This document shows positions 45,864 through 54,153 of a stretch of DNA of 64,000 nucleotides, in pieces. This stretch comes from an uncultured Bacteroidales bacterium (lineage in GTDB: Bacteria > Bacteroidota > Bacteroidia > Bacteroidales > UBA932): the NCBI GenBank assembly GCA_905235675.1, contig CAJONC010000004.1, forward strand, positions 1 through 64,000, written 5' to 3'. The notes under the pieces were generated by a model. It did not search any database. It saw only the letters and a list, made by a program, of their open reading frames with translations, and was not told where the DNA came from. Numbering within the stretch: the stretch's first letter is position 1; every line of letters begins with the position of its first letter. Both the position numbers and the translations under genes were made by a program.

Positions 45864-46991
45864 TCAATCTTTTTCCAGATATCTGGAGAGAAAAACATTA
45901 TATACGCAATAAGTATCTTTACTACCGTCATTTTCGACGAGTATCAACTCTTTTTCAACCAAGGACTTTACATTTTTTGAAACCGCCGCTCCGGAGCCAA
46001 GATGATACTTCTGAATAAAAGAAGAGGAAGTCGGATGCTGAATGCTTCCCTCTTTGGCAATTGCTTTCAGAAGTTTCCATTGAGCCACGGTCAGGAGTCG
46101 CTGCAATTCAAGAAAACGGTCCCTGTTTGCGTCCAGAATTCTCCTTTCGGCTTCTAAAATGTCTGTAATTGTTATGTTTTCAGCGCTTCTAAAAAACACT
46201 TCGTTACAAAGCGTCTGCGTATAAAAAGTATGATCCCATGTCCAGTCAATAATATGTTCCACACTTTCCGAATCTATCTTTTTCCCGTTTGTCCTGAAAA
46301 GATTTGTTATGAACTTCTCGTAAACATCAACATCCAGTTTTCCAAGCGGGACGAAAGTCGTGCTCTCATAAAAGGGCTTCTTTGCATTGGAAAAAATATC
46401 CGTCATTGTATGCTTTTTGCTCCCGCAAAAGATAAACCGTACGTTATGAAGAGGTTGTATATAGGTTCTAAGGAGAGCCTCCATATTTACTGCTTCATAT
46501 TCCCGAATCTGTTGAAATTCGTCTATCGCAAGTACAACCTTTTTATCATGTTTCTCCAGGTATTGAAAAATCCCTTTTAGCGTGAGAGTCTTATCGTTGT
46601 CGTTCCTGTATGTAATACTTATCTCCGGCGCTCCAGTCAAGGCATCATAAGATATCAAGGGCCGGAGTCCGCCGAGAGCCTTAAAGAAAGACGATATCTT
46701 GTTTTGCTGCTTCAATACGCGGGCTACGGACTCCGCAAGCAGTTTTATGAAATCCTCAAGACTCTGTGAAGAACTGATGTCCAGATAGAAAGTATCAGTA
46801 TCATTTTGTCTTTCTCTAATTTCTTCGAATATGCGATAAATCAGGCCAGTTTTCCCAAGGCGCCTTGGCGAAATCAATGTAATGTTTCTGCCATTGTTAA
46901 GGTAGTCGATAATTTGTTCTGTTTCCGATTCACGGTCACAAAACAACTCTTTGCTCCTGTAAGGTTCCAGTATAAACGGATTCGGCTGCAT
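45864..46991 (-). CDS. AAA+ ATPase with C-terminal winged helix (archaeal-type ATPase family)
   Basis: The protein has 375 residues. Walker A is SPRRLGKT (40-47), Walker B VVLAIDEFQ (near 150), and a sensor-like FIFCGSKKHTM follows (near 190). Residues 300-375 look like a winged helix (LLTVAQWKLLKAIAKEG, VSKNVKSLVEKELI). The family is widespread in Bacteroidetes and archaea as single genes of unknown duty. Its DNA is clearly more AT-rich than uvrB and relA on either side, and it sits between two copies of a 25-bp repeat, so it looks like a late arrival. Confidence 0.87.
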   Translation of the reverse strand: MQPNPFILEPYRSKELFCDRESETEQIIDYLNNGRNITLISPRRLGKTGLIYRIFEEIRERQNDTDTFYLDISSSQSLEDFIKLLAESVARVLKQQNKISSFFKALGGLRPLISYDALTGAPEISITYRNDNDKTLTLKGIFQYLEKHDKKVVLAIDEFQQIREYEAVNMEALLRTYIQPLHNVRFIFCGSKKHTMTDIFSNAKKPFYESTTFVPLGKLDVDVYEKFITNLFRTNGKKIDSESVEHIIDWTWDHTFYTQTLCNEVFFRSAENITITDILEAERRILDANRDRFLELQRLLTVAQWKLLKAIAKEGSIQHPTSSSFIQKYHLGSGAAVSKNVKSLVEKELILVENDGSKDTYCVYNVFLSRYLEKD

Positions 46992-47082
46992 ATGCTATTG
47001 TTTTCCGCAAATATAGTCTTTTGAGATAAATTAACCAAAAGTTATTAACCAAAAGTTGAATTTCCGCCTGTGACTATCCGCA

Positions 47083-47107
47083 TCGGAAATGGCTGCTCAG
47101 GTAGCAG
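47083..47107 (+). repeat. 25-bp direct repeat, right copy
   Basis: One mismatch to 45721-45745 (G for A at 47101's position in the copy). It is followed by unrelated sequence, so the similarity is confined to this block. Confidence 0.8.
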
Positions 47108-47134
47108 GCAATGACGGAAAAGTAATCGTTTTAG

Positions 47135-47212
47135 TGGCGTCTCGTGCCGGAAACCAAGGGCAAGACGCTGGAGGAGATGAACACCCTGTGGAAAGGGCGT
47201 ATGATGAAATAA
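47135..47212 (+). pseudogene. C-terminal relic of a sugar-porter MFS transporter
   Basis: The frame WRLVPETKGKTLEEMNTLWK ends GRMMK and a stop at 47210-47212. PETKGKTLEE is the cytoplasmic end signature of sugar/H+ symporters. The frame is closed by TAG at 47132-47134 and earlier stops, so only about 25 codons survive. The transporter body is gone, presumably removed in the rearrangement that brought the ATPase gene. Confidence 0.75.
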
Positions 47213-47265
47213 TTTTTCATATTGTCGGAATATTGGGTTTCACTATGCAAAGATAATAAAATTGC

Positions 47266-47273
47266 TATATTTG
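47266..47273 (+). promoter_or_regulatory. -7 box of relA
   Basis: TATATTTG ends 5 nt before the ATG at 47279, which decides the start and predicts a nearly leaderless mRNA. Confidence 0.65.
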
Positions 47274-47278
47274 CATTG

Positions 47279-49360
47279 ATGGAAGAAGTTGTTGAAAAAG
47301 CTCGGGCCCTGGCCCTTGAAGCACTGCGCGACGAGCAGCGCTTCGACGGGACGCCCTTCATAGGGCATCCCGACGCCGTCGCGGCCATAGTCCGCGACGA
47401 ACTCGGCCTTCCGGCCGAGTGCTGCGCCGCCGTCTATCTGCACGAAGCCACCAGGGAGCATAAAGATTTAGATATCAGCGCCTTTCCCTCCGATATACGG
47501 ACCATGGTGGACGGGCTGAACAAAATTTCCACCATCAAGCCCAAGGACACCCGCCTGGAAGCGGAGAACTACAAGAAACTGATAGTCCAGTATTCCACCG
47601 ACCCGCGGGTCACGGTGCTTAAGATAGCCGACAGGCTGGAGGTGATGCGCAATCTTGCCATCTTCCCCAAAAGCTCGCGCGACCAGAAGATACTCGAAAC
47701 CCTGATGCTTTACATCCCCCTCGCACACCAGCTTGGGCTTTACAACATCAAGAGCGAACTCGAGAACATCTATTTCCGTTATGCGGACCCCGAGCAGTAC
47801 AGGGCCATCACCAACAAGCTCAAGGCCACCGAGCGCGACCGCGAAAGGCTGATGGAAGAATTCATCGAGCCGCTCAAGCAGAAACTCTCCGACGCAGGCA
47901 TCAGATACAAGCTGAAGATACGCACCAAGACCGCATATTCCATCTACCGGAAAATGCAGGTACAGAAAGTACCTTTCGAAGGCGTGTTCGACGTATTCGC
48001 CATCAGGTTCATAATCGACTGCGAACAGGACCCCAAACTCGAGAAGGAACTCTGCTGGAAGGTATATTCCTATGTGACTGAAGAATACGAGCCGGACACA
48101 AGCCGGTTGCGCGACTGGCTCACCACGCCGCGTCCGAACGGCTACGAAAGCCTGCACATCACGGTCAAGAACAAACAGGGCAACGCCCTTGAGGTGCAGA
48201 TACGCACGAAGCGCATGGACTACGAAGCCGAGAACGGACAGGCCGCCCACTGGGCATACAAGGGCGTGCAGCACGAGGCCAACATGGACCGCTGGCTGAA
48301 ATCCGTTCGCTACGCGCTCGAACATCCTTCCGAATCCAAAGCGGAAGACCTTCCGCAACCTCCTGACAAGGAGATATTCGTCTTTACCCCGAGCGGGGAA
48401 CTTCGCATACTCGCCACAGGTTCTTCCGTCCTCGATTTCGCTTTCAACATCCATACTAACGTGGGCATACGCTGCACGGGCGGCCGCATCGGCGGAAAGG
48501 CAGTCTCCATACGCGAAAAACTCCACACCGGAGATACCGTGGAGATTATCACCTCCAAGAACCAGCGCCCGAACCGCGACTGGCTGAATTACGTGGTGAC
48601 CTCGAAGGCCCGCACAAAAATCAGGCAGGAGCTGGACGCCGAGGAACGCAAACTCGCCGCCGACGGCCGCGAACTGCTGGAACGCCGCCTGAAGAACTGG
48701 AAGCTGGAATGGCCGGACGACCTTCAGCAGGAATACATGAAGGCCCACCACTACTCGTCCGTGATACCGTTCATGGCCGACATCGCAAGGGAGGAAGTGG
48801 ATGTAAACGACATCAAGGCCTACATACTCAGGCACGAAGAAAACGAGCCGCAGCACGGGGAGGAAAAACCCCGCGAGCGCAGCCTCAACTACAGCTCGGG
48901 CAGCGACGAAATTCTGGTAATCAACGCCAAGAACGTCCGCGGGCTCGACTATAAGCTTGCAAAATGCTGCAACCCCGTGTTCGGCGACGACGTATTCGGC
49001 TTCGTCACCCGCACCGAAGGCATAAAGATTCACCGCATGGGCTGCCCCAACGCCGCACAGCTGATAGAAAAATATCCCTACCGCATCCAGAAAGTGGTCT
49101 GGCAGGAAAGTGCGTCCTCGGGAGATTTCCAGTGCACCCTAAATATCACCGCAGAAAAGGAGCAGGCGGCGATTTCATCCGTCATGGACGTGATAAACCA
49201 GTTCAAGGCCTCGCTGCGCTCGTTCAACGTGAACGAGAACTCCCGCGGCGGCACCTACGACATCTCCGTGCGGCTTCTGGTTCCCTCCAACGCCGAACTC
49301 GACAAAATTATCTCCCAGCTGAACAACCTGCGCAGCATAATCAAGGTCAAGAGGGTGTAG
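47279..49360 (+). CDS. relA: RelA/SpoT-family (p)ppGpp synthetase with degenerate hydrolase domain
   Basis: The 693-residue protein has the full long-RSH layout. The N-terminal HD region covers 1-150 and the synthetase about 190-320 (RPNGYESLHITVK). TGS starts near 365 (EIFVFTPSGELRILATG), and the ZFD/ACT part follows after about 550 (KCCNPVFGDDVFGFVTR). In the HD region the usual HD and ED pairs are replaced: LHEATREH at 54-61 has His-Glu and no Glu-Asp, and the late motif is ADRLEVMRN. Hydrolysis is therefore probably lost, making it a RelA-like synthetase that needs a separate SpoT. The start at 47279 follows from the -7 box. Confidence 0.93.
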   Translation: MEEVVEKARALALEALRDEQRFDGTPFIGHPDAVAAIVRDELGLPAECCAAVYLHEATREHKDLDISAFPSDIRTMVDGLNKISTIKPKDTRLEAENYKKLIVQYSTDPRVTVLKIADRLEVMRNLAIFPKSSRDQKILETLMLYIPLAHQLGLYNIKSELENIYFRYADPEQYRAITNKLKATERDRERLMEEFIEPLKQKLSDAGIRYKLKIRTKTAYSIYRKMQVQKVPFEGVFDVFAIRFIIDCEQDPKLEKELCWKVYSYVTEEYEPDTSRLRDWLTTPRPNGYESLHITVKNKQGNALEVQIRTKRMDYEAENGQAAHWAYKGVQHEANMDRWLKSVRYALEHPSESKAEDLPQPPDKEIFVFTPSGELRILATGSSVLDFAFNIHTNVGIRCTGGRIGGKAVSIREKLHTGDTVEIITSKNQRPNRDWLNYVVTSKARTKIRQELDAEERKLAADGRELLERRLKNWKLEWPDDLQQEYMKAHHYSSVIPFMADIAREEVDVNDIKAYILRHEENEPQHGEEKPRERSLNYSSGSDEILVINAKNVRGLDYKLAKCCNPVFGDDVFGFVTRTEGIKIHRMGCPNAAQLIEKYPYRIQKVVWQESASSGDFQCTLNITAEKEQAAISSVMDVINQFKASLRSFNVNENSRGGTYDISVRLLVPSNAELDKIISQLNNLRSIIKVKRV

Positions 49361-49372
49361 TTCCTTCCGTAT

Positions 49373-50167
49373 TCAATAGGGCAGCACGTCCAGATGGCGG
49401 TGTACCGTGGCGAGAACCCTGCGGCAATTTTCTTCGGTATTCCCAGCCACCACGAGCGAGGGTTTGCTGAGTGAAGGCGGAGCGGCATCGAAGCCGAGTA
49501 TGGTGCCTCCGGCTTCCTCGAGAATCAGCCCCGCAGCGGCATAATCCCAAGGCATCAGGCGCATTTCGAAATAGAGTTCGGCCTGGCCTTCGGCCATCAG
49601 GCAGAGTTCGACCGCCGAGGATCCGGTACGACGGAAGTCGTTGCTCTCCATATAGATATCGAAGATAATCTCGTCGCACAGCTTGGCGAATTCCTTGCGG
49701 TAAGTGCTCATCGCGGTGAAAAGGATACCGTCTTCGAAGGACCTGGAGGATGCGTGTATGGGCTCTCCGTTGCGGAAGGCCCCGCAGCCCCTTTCGGCCG
49801 ACCACATGTCGCCGCGCCAGGGGCTGTAAACCACTCCGAGCCAAGGGGTTCCGTTACGGACGAGGGCCACGCTTATGGCACATTCGCGTATGCCGCGGGC
49901 ATAATTCGCCGTGCCGTCGATGGGATCTATTATCCATACATACTCATGTCCCGTGTCCGAGAGGTCCTCTTCCTCGCAGAGAAAGCCGCTTTCCGGCAGC
50001 AGTTCCCTGAAGCGCCGTGTGAGAAAATGCTGCACGGCGAGATCCGATGAAGTAACTATATTCTCCAGACTACCCTTTTCCTTCACGGAAAAACCGTTCT
50101 TCACCATCAGTGAAGACGCTTCCCTTACTATATCCTGTACCGAAGTTATAAGACTGTCCATATTCAA
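49373..50167 (-). CDS. Inositol monophosphatase-family phosphatase
   Basis: The protein has 264 residues (262 if started at 50161). Metal ligands are Glu in LCEEED (near 67) and the Asp pair in WIIDPIDGTANY (near 79), with the third site in MPWDYAAAGLILEEAGG (near 209). The product removes phosphate from inositol phosphate, PAP or a similar substrate; the family does not separate these by sequence. It overlaps the WYL regulator gene by 4 bp and is co-transcribed with it. Confidence 0.93.
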   Translation of the reverse strand: MNMDSLITSVQDIVREASSLMVKNGFSVKEKGSLENIVTSSDLAVQHFLTRRFRELLPESGFLCEEEDLSDTGHEYVWIIDPIDGTANYARGIRECAISVALVRNGTPWLGVVYSPWRGDMWSAERGCGAFRNGEPIHASSRSFEDGILFTAMSTYRKEFAKLCDEIIFDIYMESNDFRRTGSSAVELCLMAEGQAELYFEMRLMPWDYAAAGLILEEAGGTILGFDAAPPSLSKPSLVVAGNTEENCRRVLATVHRHLDVLPY

Positions 50168-51063
50168 CTGAAATTATTCTTCACAAAATTACTTATATAA
50201 TCCTCAAGTTCGGGGGAATCCACCACTTTCACATCCCCTGCAAGCCCTATGCAGAAGCGTCCCACGCCCTCAAGCGCACCCACGACGCCCTCGTATATCC
50301 AGCGCCCGCCTTCCTGACGGATTTTACCCTCCGCGAGCGGAAACTCCTCCATCAGCAGGCTCCTGGCCCTGAGCGACAGTTCGAGTTTAACTGGGATCCC
50401 CTTCCCGCTGTAGCTCATTCGGAAGTCGTCCGTCTCCTTCTTTTTGTGCTCCGCTTCGAACTCCCAGTCCTCCATAAGCACGTCCACCCATTCTATACGC
50501 GGAATCTTGAAGAGGCGCGAATCCCTGTTTTCTATGTCGTATGCCCAGATGTCAATATGGTTGTTCGTAAAGCCGAAGGGCTCCACGAGGCGGTCGCGGA
50601 CCTTGCCGGAATGGGCCGAGGCATAGTTTTTCAGCACGACCTTCTTCTTCTCCTCCATGGCGTTCCCCAGCGCCTGCACACAGGCGGCATTGGACTTGGA
50701 TCCTTTGAATTCGTTGATGCTCGTAAGGTCGTAGATGGCGGCGAGCTTCTTGTAAAGCTCCGCCTTCAGGGTGTTCGTGCCGTCGAGATTCTCGATGAGA
50801 TTGCAGACTATCTTTGCTTCCTCATCCGAGAAATAAACCAGATTCGACATGTCCTTGAATGTTGAAGGCATCTGCACGAGACGGTAGACGTTCCCGTGAA
50901 TCTTCTCCACGGCGAAACCGACCTCCTTGAAAGTGTCGATATAACGATAGATAGACCTGTAGGAGGTGTCAAGTTTCTCTGCCAGCTCGTTCACCGTGTA
51001 ATATGTATTGCCGGACATGAGGCGCATCAGCCTCAGGACCCTTTCAACTTTGGGCTGTTCCAT
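50164..51063 (-). CDS. WYL-domain transcriptional regulator
   Basis: The protein has 299 residues. Residues 1-60 are a DeoR-like winged helix (VNELAEKLDTSYRSIYRYIDTFKEVGF). The WYL domain spans about 130-220 (KNYASAHSGKVRDRLVEPFGFTNNHIDIWAYDIENRDSRLFKI), with FTNNHIDIWAYD in place of the canonical WYL. A C-terminal WCX-like part follows. WYL proteins often respond to nucleic-acid or nucleotide ligands and control stress or defence genes. It faces a tiny ORF across a palindrome. A -7 box TAAATTTG (51072-51079, minus strand) ends 8 nt before its ATG. Confidence 0.9.
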   Translation of the reverse strand: MEQPKVERVLRLMRLMSGNTYYTVNELAEKLDTSYRSIYRYIDTFKEVGFAVEKIHGNVYRLVQMPSTFKDMSNLVYFSDEEAKIVCNLIENLDGTNTLKAELYKKLAAIYDLTSINEFKGSKSNAACVQALGNAMEEKKKVVLKNYASAHSGKVRDRLVEPFGFTNNHIDIWAYDIENRDSRLFKIPRIEWVDVLMEDWEFEAEHKKKETDDFRMSYSGKGIPVKLELSLRARSLLMEEFPLAEGKIRQEGGRWIYEGVVGALEGVGRFCIGLAGDVKVVDSPELEDYISNFVKNNFS

Positions 51064-51071
51064 ACACTCTC

Positions 51072-51164
51072 CAAATTTAGCAAATAATTTCCGGAAAAAA
51101 GTGCTGAAAATTGCTAAATTTTTTCGTCTTTGACGATAATTGTCAAAACAGGGCTGTACTTTTG
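51072..51164. promoter_or_regulatory. Divergent control region with palindrome
   Basis: Minus strand TAAATTTG (51072-51079) serves the WYL gene. Plus strand TACTTTTG (51157-51164) could serve the small ORF at 51203. Between them lies TTTGAC-(7 nt)-GTCAAA (51129-51147), a candidate operator for the WYL protein. Confidence 0.55.
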
Positions 51165-51202
51165 CATCGTAAACAAAAGTGCAACCTTAAATGTTTTGAG
51201 AT

Positions 51203-51319
51203 ATGTTCGGCGAAAATTATTTGAACTTCGATCTTCTTTCCCCCGAATTCCGCGCAGAAGTGGAAGCCCTCGTGAACGACCTTGGTCTCGACTCTTTCCC
51301 CGGCTCGAAGGCAGCCTGA
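51203..51319 (+). CDS. Tiny acidic ORF (38 aa) opposite the WYL regulator
   Basis: It reads MFGENYLNFDLLSPEFRAEV and then EALVNDLGLDSFPGSKAA before TGA. Composition and codon use are like the neighbouring genes, and a -7 box (51157-51164) is placed upstream with a leader of about 35 nt. I recognise no family. It ends 8 bp before the convergent mltG stop. Confidence 0.5.
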   Translation: MFGENYLNFDLLSPEFRAEVEALVNDLGLDSFPGSKAA

Positions 51320-51327
51320 GCCACAGC

Positions 51328-52365
51328 TTATTTCTTCCGCCTGTCCAGGGCCTGCTGGAAGGCCCGGGCGTTTCGCAGATGCTCGGAGTAGGTCTTCGCG
51401 AAGCGGTGCGTACCGTCGAAGGAAGGAGCCGCGCAGAAGTACAGGTAGCCGTCCTTTGTGTCCGGATTCAGCACCGCGTCCAGATAGGCCTTGTCGGGAA
51501 TGCAGATAGGCCCCGGAGGAAGCCCGTAATACAAATACGTATTGTAGGGTGAGTCTATCTTGAGGTCCTTTTTCAGTATACGTCCGGTTTCATAATTGAG
51601 AAGGAAGGCGATGGTCGGGTCGGCCTGAAGCTTCATTCCGCTTTTCAGCCTGTTCAGATATACCCCCGCAATCTTCGCATAGTCGTCGGGCACACGGCTC
51701 TCCCCTTTCACTATCGATGCAAGTATCGACACCTCCATCCTGCTCAAACCCAGCCTGCGGGCCCTGGCGACATTCTCCCCTGTCCAATACGCCTCGTAAG
51801 CCTTTTCCTGACGGGCGAAAATCTCATCCATGGAAGCAGTCCAGTACATCTCGTAGGTGTCCGGCATGAAAAACGCGAAAGCGGTTTCCGGCGTAAAGCC
51901 GTATTTTCCGAGCAATTCTTTGTCGTTCAAGGCATTCAGCACGGTCAGCGAATCCACCATCATCTGTGCTGAAATACGTCCGGCAAGCCTGTCCTTCAGT
52001 CTCGCACCCGGAATCACCAGACGCACCGGAGTCTGCCAGCCGTTGTTCAGCATACGGGAGATATAGGCGCTGGTCTGTCCCGGCTGCACCAGATAATGGC
52101 CCGGCTTCATATATGCCTGAACCGCATGGGACTTGAAGGCCCTGAGGAGGCTCGCCCTGCGCGTCACACAGCTGTCGAGCTGAGAGAGAATATCCGAGGA
52201 TTCCGTGTCGGGGCGGACATACAGATGGACCTCCTTCCTCACATTGGGGATCTTGTTGTCGGACAGCCACAACCAGGCCCTGACGCCGCCTGACAACATG
52301 ACGGCAGCGAGCAGCACGGTGAACACCCGCCCGGGCCAGGGATTTTTCTTACGCTTCCCGCTCAT
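51328..52365 (-). CDS. mltG: Endolytic murein transglycosylase MltG
   Basis: The protein has 345 residues. One N-terminal membrane segment (15-35) is followed by a LysM-like part (VHLYVRPDTESSDILSQL) and the YceG fold. ASIVKGESRVPDDYAKIAGVYLNRL (near 215) contains the catalytic Glu region (ASIVxxE). KLQADPTIAFLL and DSPYNTYLYYGLPPGPI complete the family pattern. It cuts nascent glycan strands at the inner membrane. It overlaps the glucosaminidase gene by 4 bp, so two wall enzymes are coupled. Confidence 0.95.
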   Translation of the reverse strand: MSGKRKKNPWPGRVFTVLLAAVMLSGGVRAWLWLSDNKIPNVRKEVHLYVRPDTESSDILSQLDSCVTRRASLLRAFKSHAVQAYMKPGHYLVQPGQTSAYISRMLNNGWQTPVRLVIPGARLKDRLAGRISAQMMVDSLTVLNALNDKELLGKYGFTPETAFAFFMPDTYEMYWTASMDEIFARQEKAYEAYWTGENVARARRLGLSRMEVSILASIVKGESRVPDDYAKIAGVYLNRLKSGMKLQADPTIAFLLNYETGRILKKDLKIDSPYNTYLYYGLPPGPICIPDKAYLDAVLNPDTKDGYLYFCAAPSFDGTHRFAKTYSEHLRNARAFQQALDRRKK

Positions 52366-53342
52366 TTCTGCTTCCTCATATAAATAATGTCACCTTCGGA
52401 GGGGACATAATCTCCGGTAAAGCCGTTCAGTTTGCAGAGGCTCTTGACCTTGACGCCGAAACGCTGGGATATTTCCCACAGGCTTTCAGGCTTGTCGCCC
52501 ACCACGTACATGGGAAGTCCCCTGGATGCATATTTCTTCTTCGACTTCAGGTACACCACCTCGCCTACTTTGAGCCTGCGGGAGGAGGAGAGGTCGTTGT
52601 ATTTCAGTATTTCTTTCTGGAAGAGATTGAATTCCAGGGCGATAGACTCATAAGTATCTTCCGGCTCGGCATATACGCACAGTATGCCGTTTTTCTTGTA
52701 GACCTTCCTGTCCATCCTGAAGGTATAGGTTTCATTCGCCTGCGAACGCTTTGTATTGGGATTAGCCACCTGCACCTGGCTCTCCTTCTCAATCCTGAGA
52801 GGAGACTCGGGCACGCTCACGGGGACTGAAGTTCCGGACACGCCACCGGTATCGAAGCGGTATAACTGATAATCTTCAATCAATTTGATAAGCTTTTCGG
52901 CATACTGGGGGTCGGTGGCATAGCCTGCCTTCTTCAGGCCTTTCGCCCAGCCTTTGTAATCGGTGGGTTTAAGATCAAAAAGACTCTTGTAGCGGTCCTG
53001 GTAACGGAGGAAGTCGCTGTGGTCGCGAAAAGATTCCTCTGCGCTTTTATAGACACGGAAGCATTCGTTGCGCTTGTCATCGTCCACCCGCATGGTCTTC
53101 CCCTTCCAGTTGCTATGGCACTTGATGCCGAAGTGGTTGTTGCCCTCGGCAGCAAGGGCGGAAAGCCCGTAACGCGATTCCAGCATGCCCTGCGCGAGGG
53201 TAATGCTGGCAGGCACGCCGGAACGCTGCATTTCTGCAACGGCTGTGGGAGCATATTTGTTTATGTAATCGTTCTGCGGGCTGTCAGACAGCGCTATCAG
53301 GCATGTCAGCACCGCAAGGCATATCAGAAGGCATCTTTTCAT
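52362..53342 (-). CDS. Exported glucosaminidase-domain protein with LysM repeats
   Basis: The protein has 326 residues from MKRCLLICLAVLTCLIALS, a signal peptide. Residues 28-165 are a mannosyl-glycoprotein endo-beta-N-acetylglucosaminidase-like domain (ITLAQGMLESRYGLSALAAEGNNHFGIKC, with Glu as catalytic residue). Two LysM-like units follow (about 210-265 and 275-325). It probably cleaves peptidoglycan. A longer frame from 53381 is possible but would precede the signal peptide. The start lies inside the end of rnz (59-bp overlap). Confidence 0.92.
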   Translation of the reverse strand: MKRCLLICLAVLTCLIALSDSPQNDYINKYAPTAVAEMQRSGVPASITLAQGMLESRYGLSALAAEGNNHFGIKCHSNWKGKTMRVDDDKRNECFRVYKSAEESFRDHSDFLRYQDRYKSLFDLKPTDYKGWAKGLKKAGYATDPQYAEKLIKLIEDYQLYRFDTGGVSGTSVPVSVPESPLRIEKESQVQVANPNTKRSQANETYTFRMDRKVYKKNGILCVYAEPEDTYESIALEFNLFQKEILKYNDLSSSRRLKVGEVVYLKSKKKYASRGLPMYVVGDKPESLWEISQRFGVKVKSLCKLNGFTGDYVPSEGDIIYMRKQK

Positions 53343-54147
53343 ATTCGCGAATATACGGAATTTCAAAGACATCTCCATCATTTACCGCAAATGTTTCGGG
53401 GAAAATCTCCCTGCATTCCGCCTCCAGCGATGAAATATCCTTGATTCGCGAGGAGAAGTGCCCTATGAGCAGCCTGCCTGCCCCGGCCTCAAGGGCGCAG
53501 GACGCCGCCTGCTTCGAAGTTGAATGGAAATACTGCCCTGCCTTGGCCGAAAGCTCTTCGGTATAGGTCGCCTCGTGGTAAAGAATATCCACTCCCGATA
53601 CATACGAAGAGAGTTCGGGGAAGGTCGCCGTATCGGAGCAATAGGCATAGGAACGGGGTTTCCAGGGATTGCGCCTCGGGCTCACCACTTCGTCGAAGCG
53701 GTATCCGTAGCAGTCTATCTTGTGGTTGAGGGGGAAGGCCGAGACATTCACCGTCTTGGAGCCATAAATCTGTTCCGGCTCTTTCGCGGACACGGGATGG
53801 AACACAATTTCATATCCCAGTCCCTCCCCGTAATAAGAAAGGTAAAACTTTATGACCGGCCCGAGATTCTGTGGCCCGAAGACATGAAGAGGCGCCACGC
53901 GGTGATAAAGGCTCATGCTCGAGAACAGTCCGAACAGTCCGAAGATATGGTCGCCGTGGATGTGGGAAATGAAAACCGCTTCTATTTTGATAAAGGACAG
54001 ATGCTCCTGGCGTATGCGCTGCTGGGTTCCTTCCCCGCAGTCGATAAGGAACAAGCGCCCGTGCACGGACAGTGCCTGGGCGCTTGGATTTCTGTCGGAA
54101 AAGGGCAGGGCCGAAGCCGAGCCCAATATCGTAAGGGTAAAGTTCAT
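53284..54147 (-). CDS. rnz: Ribonuclease Z
   Basis: The 287-residue metallo-beta-lactamase fold begins LTILGSASALPFSDRNPSA. FISHIHGDHIFGLFGL (near 58) carries the HxHxDH zinc site, and CSDTATF (near 172) and LIGHFSSR (near 230) complete the ligands. It matures tRNA 3' ends, which matters here because neither tRNA in the window encodes CCA. Its last 20 residues overlap the next gene. It follows rpsA by 6 bp. Confidence 0.95.
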   Translation of the reverse strand: MNFTLTILGSASALPFSDRNPSAQALSVHGRLFLIDCGEGTQQRIRQEHLSFIKIEAVFISHIHGDHIFGLFGLFSSMSLYHRVAPLHVFGPQNLGPVIKFYLSYYGEGLGYEIVFHPVSAKEPEQIYGSKTVNVSAFPLNHKIDCYGYRFDEVVSPRRNPWKPRSYAYCSDTATFPELSSYVSGVDILYHEATYTEELSAKAGQYFHSTSKQAASCALEAGAGRLLIGHFSSRIKDISSLEAECREIFPETFAVNDGDVFEIPYIREYEKMPSDMPCGADMPDSAV

Positions 54148-54153
54148 CGTGAA

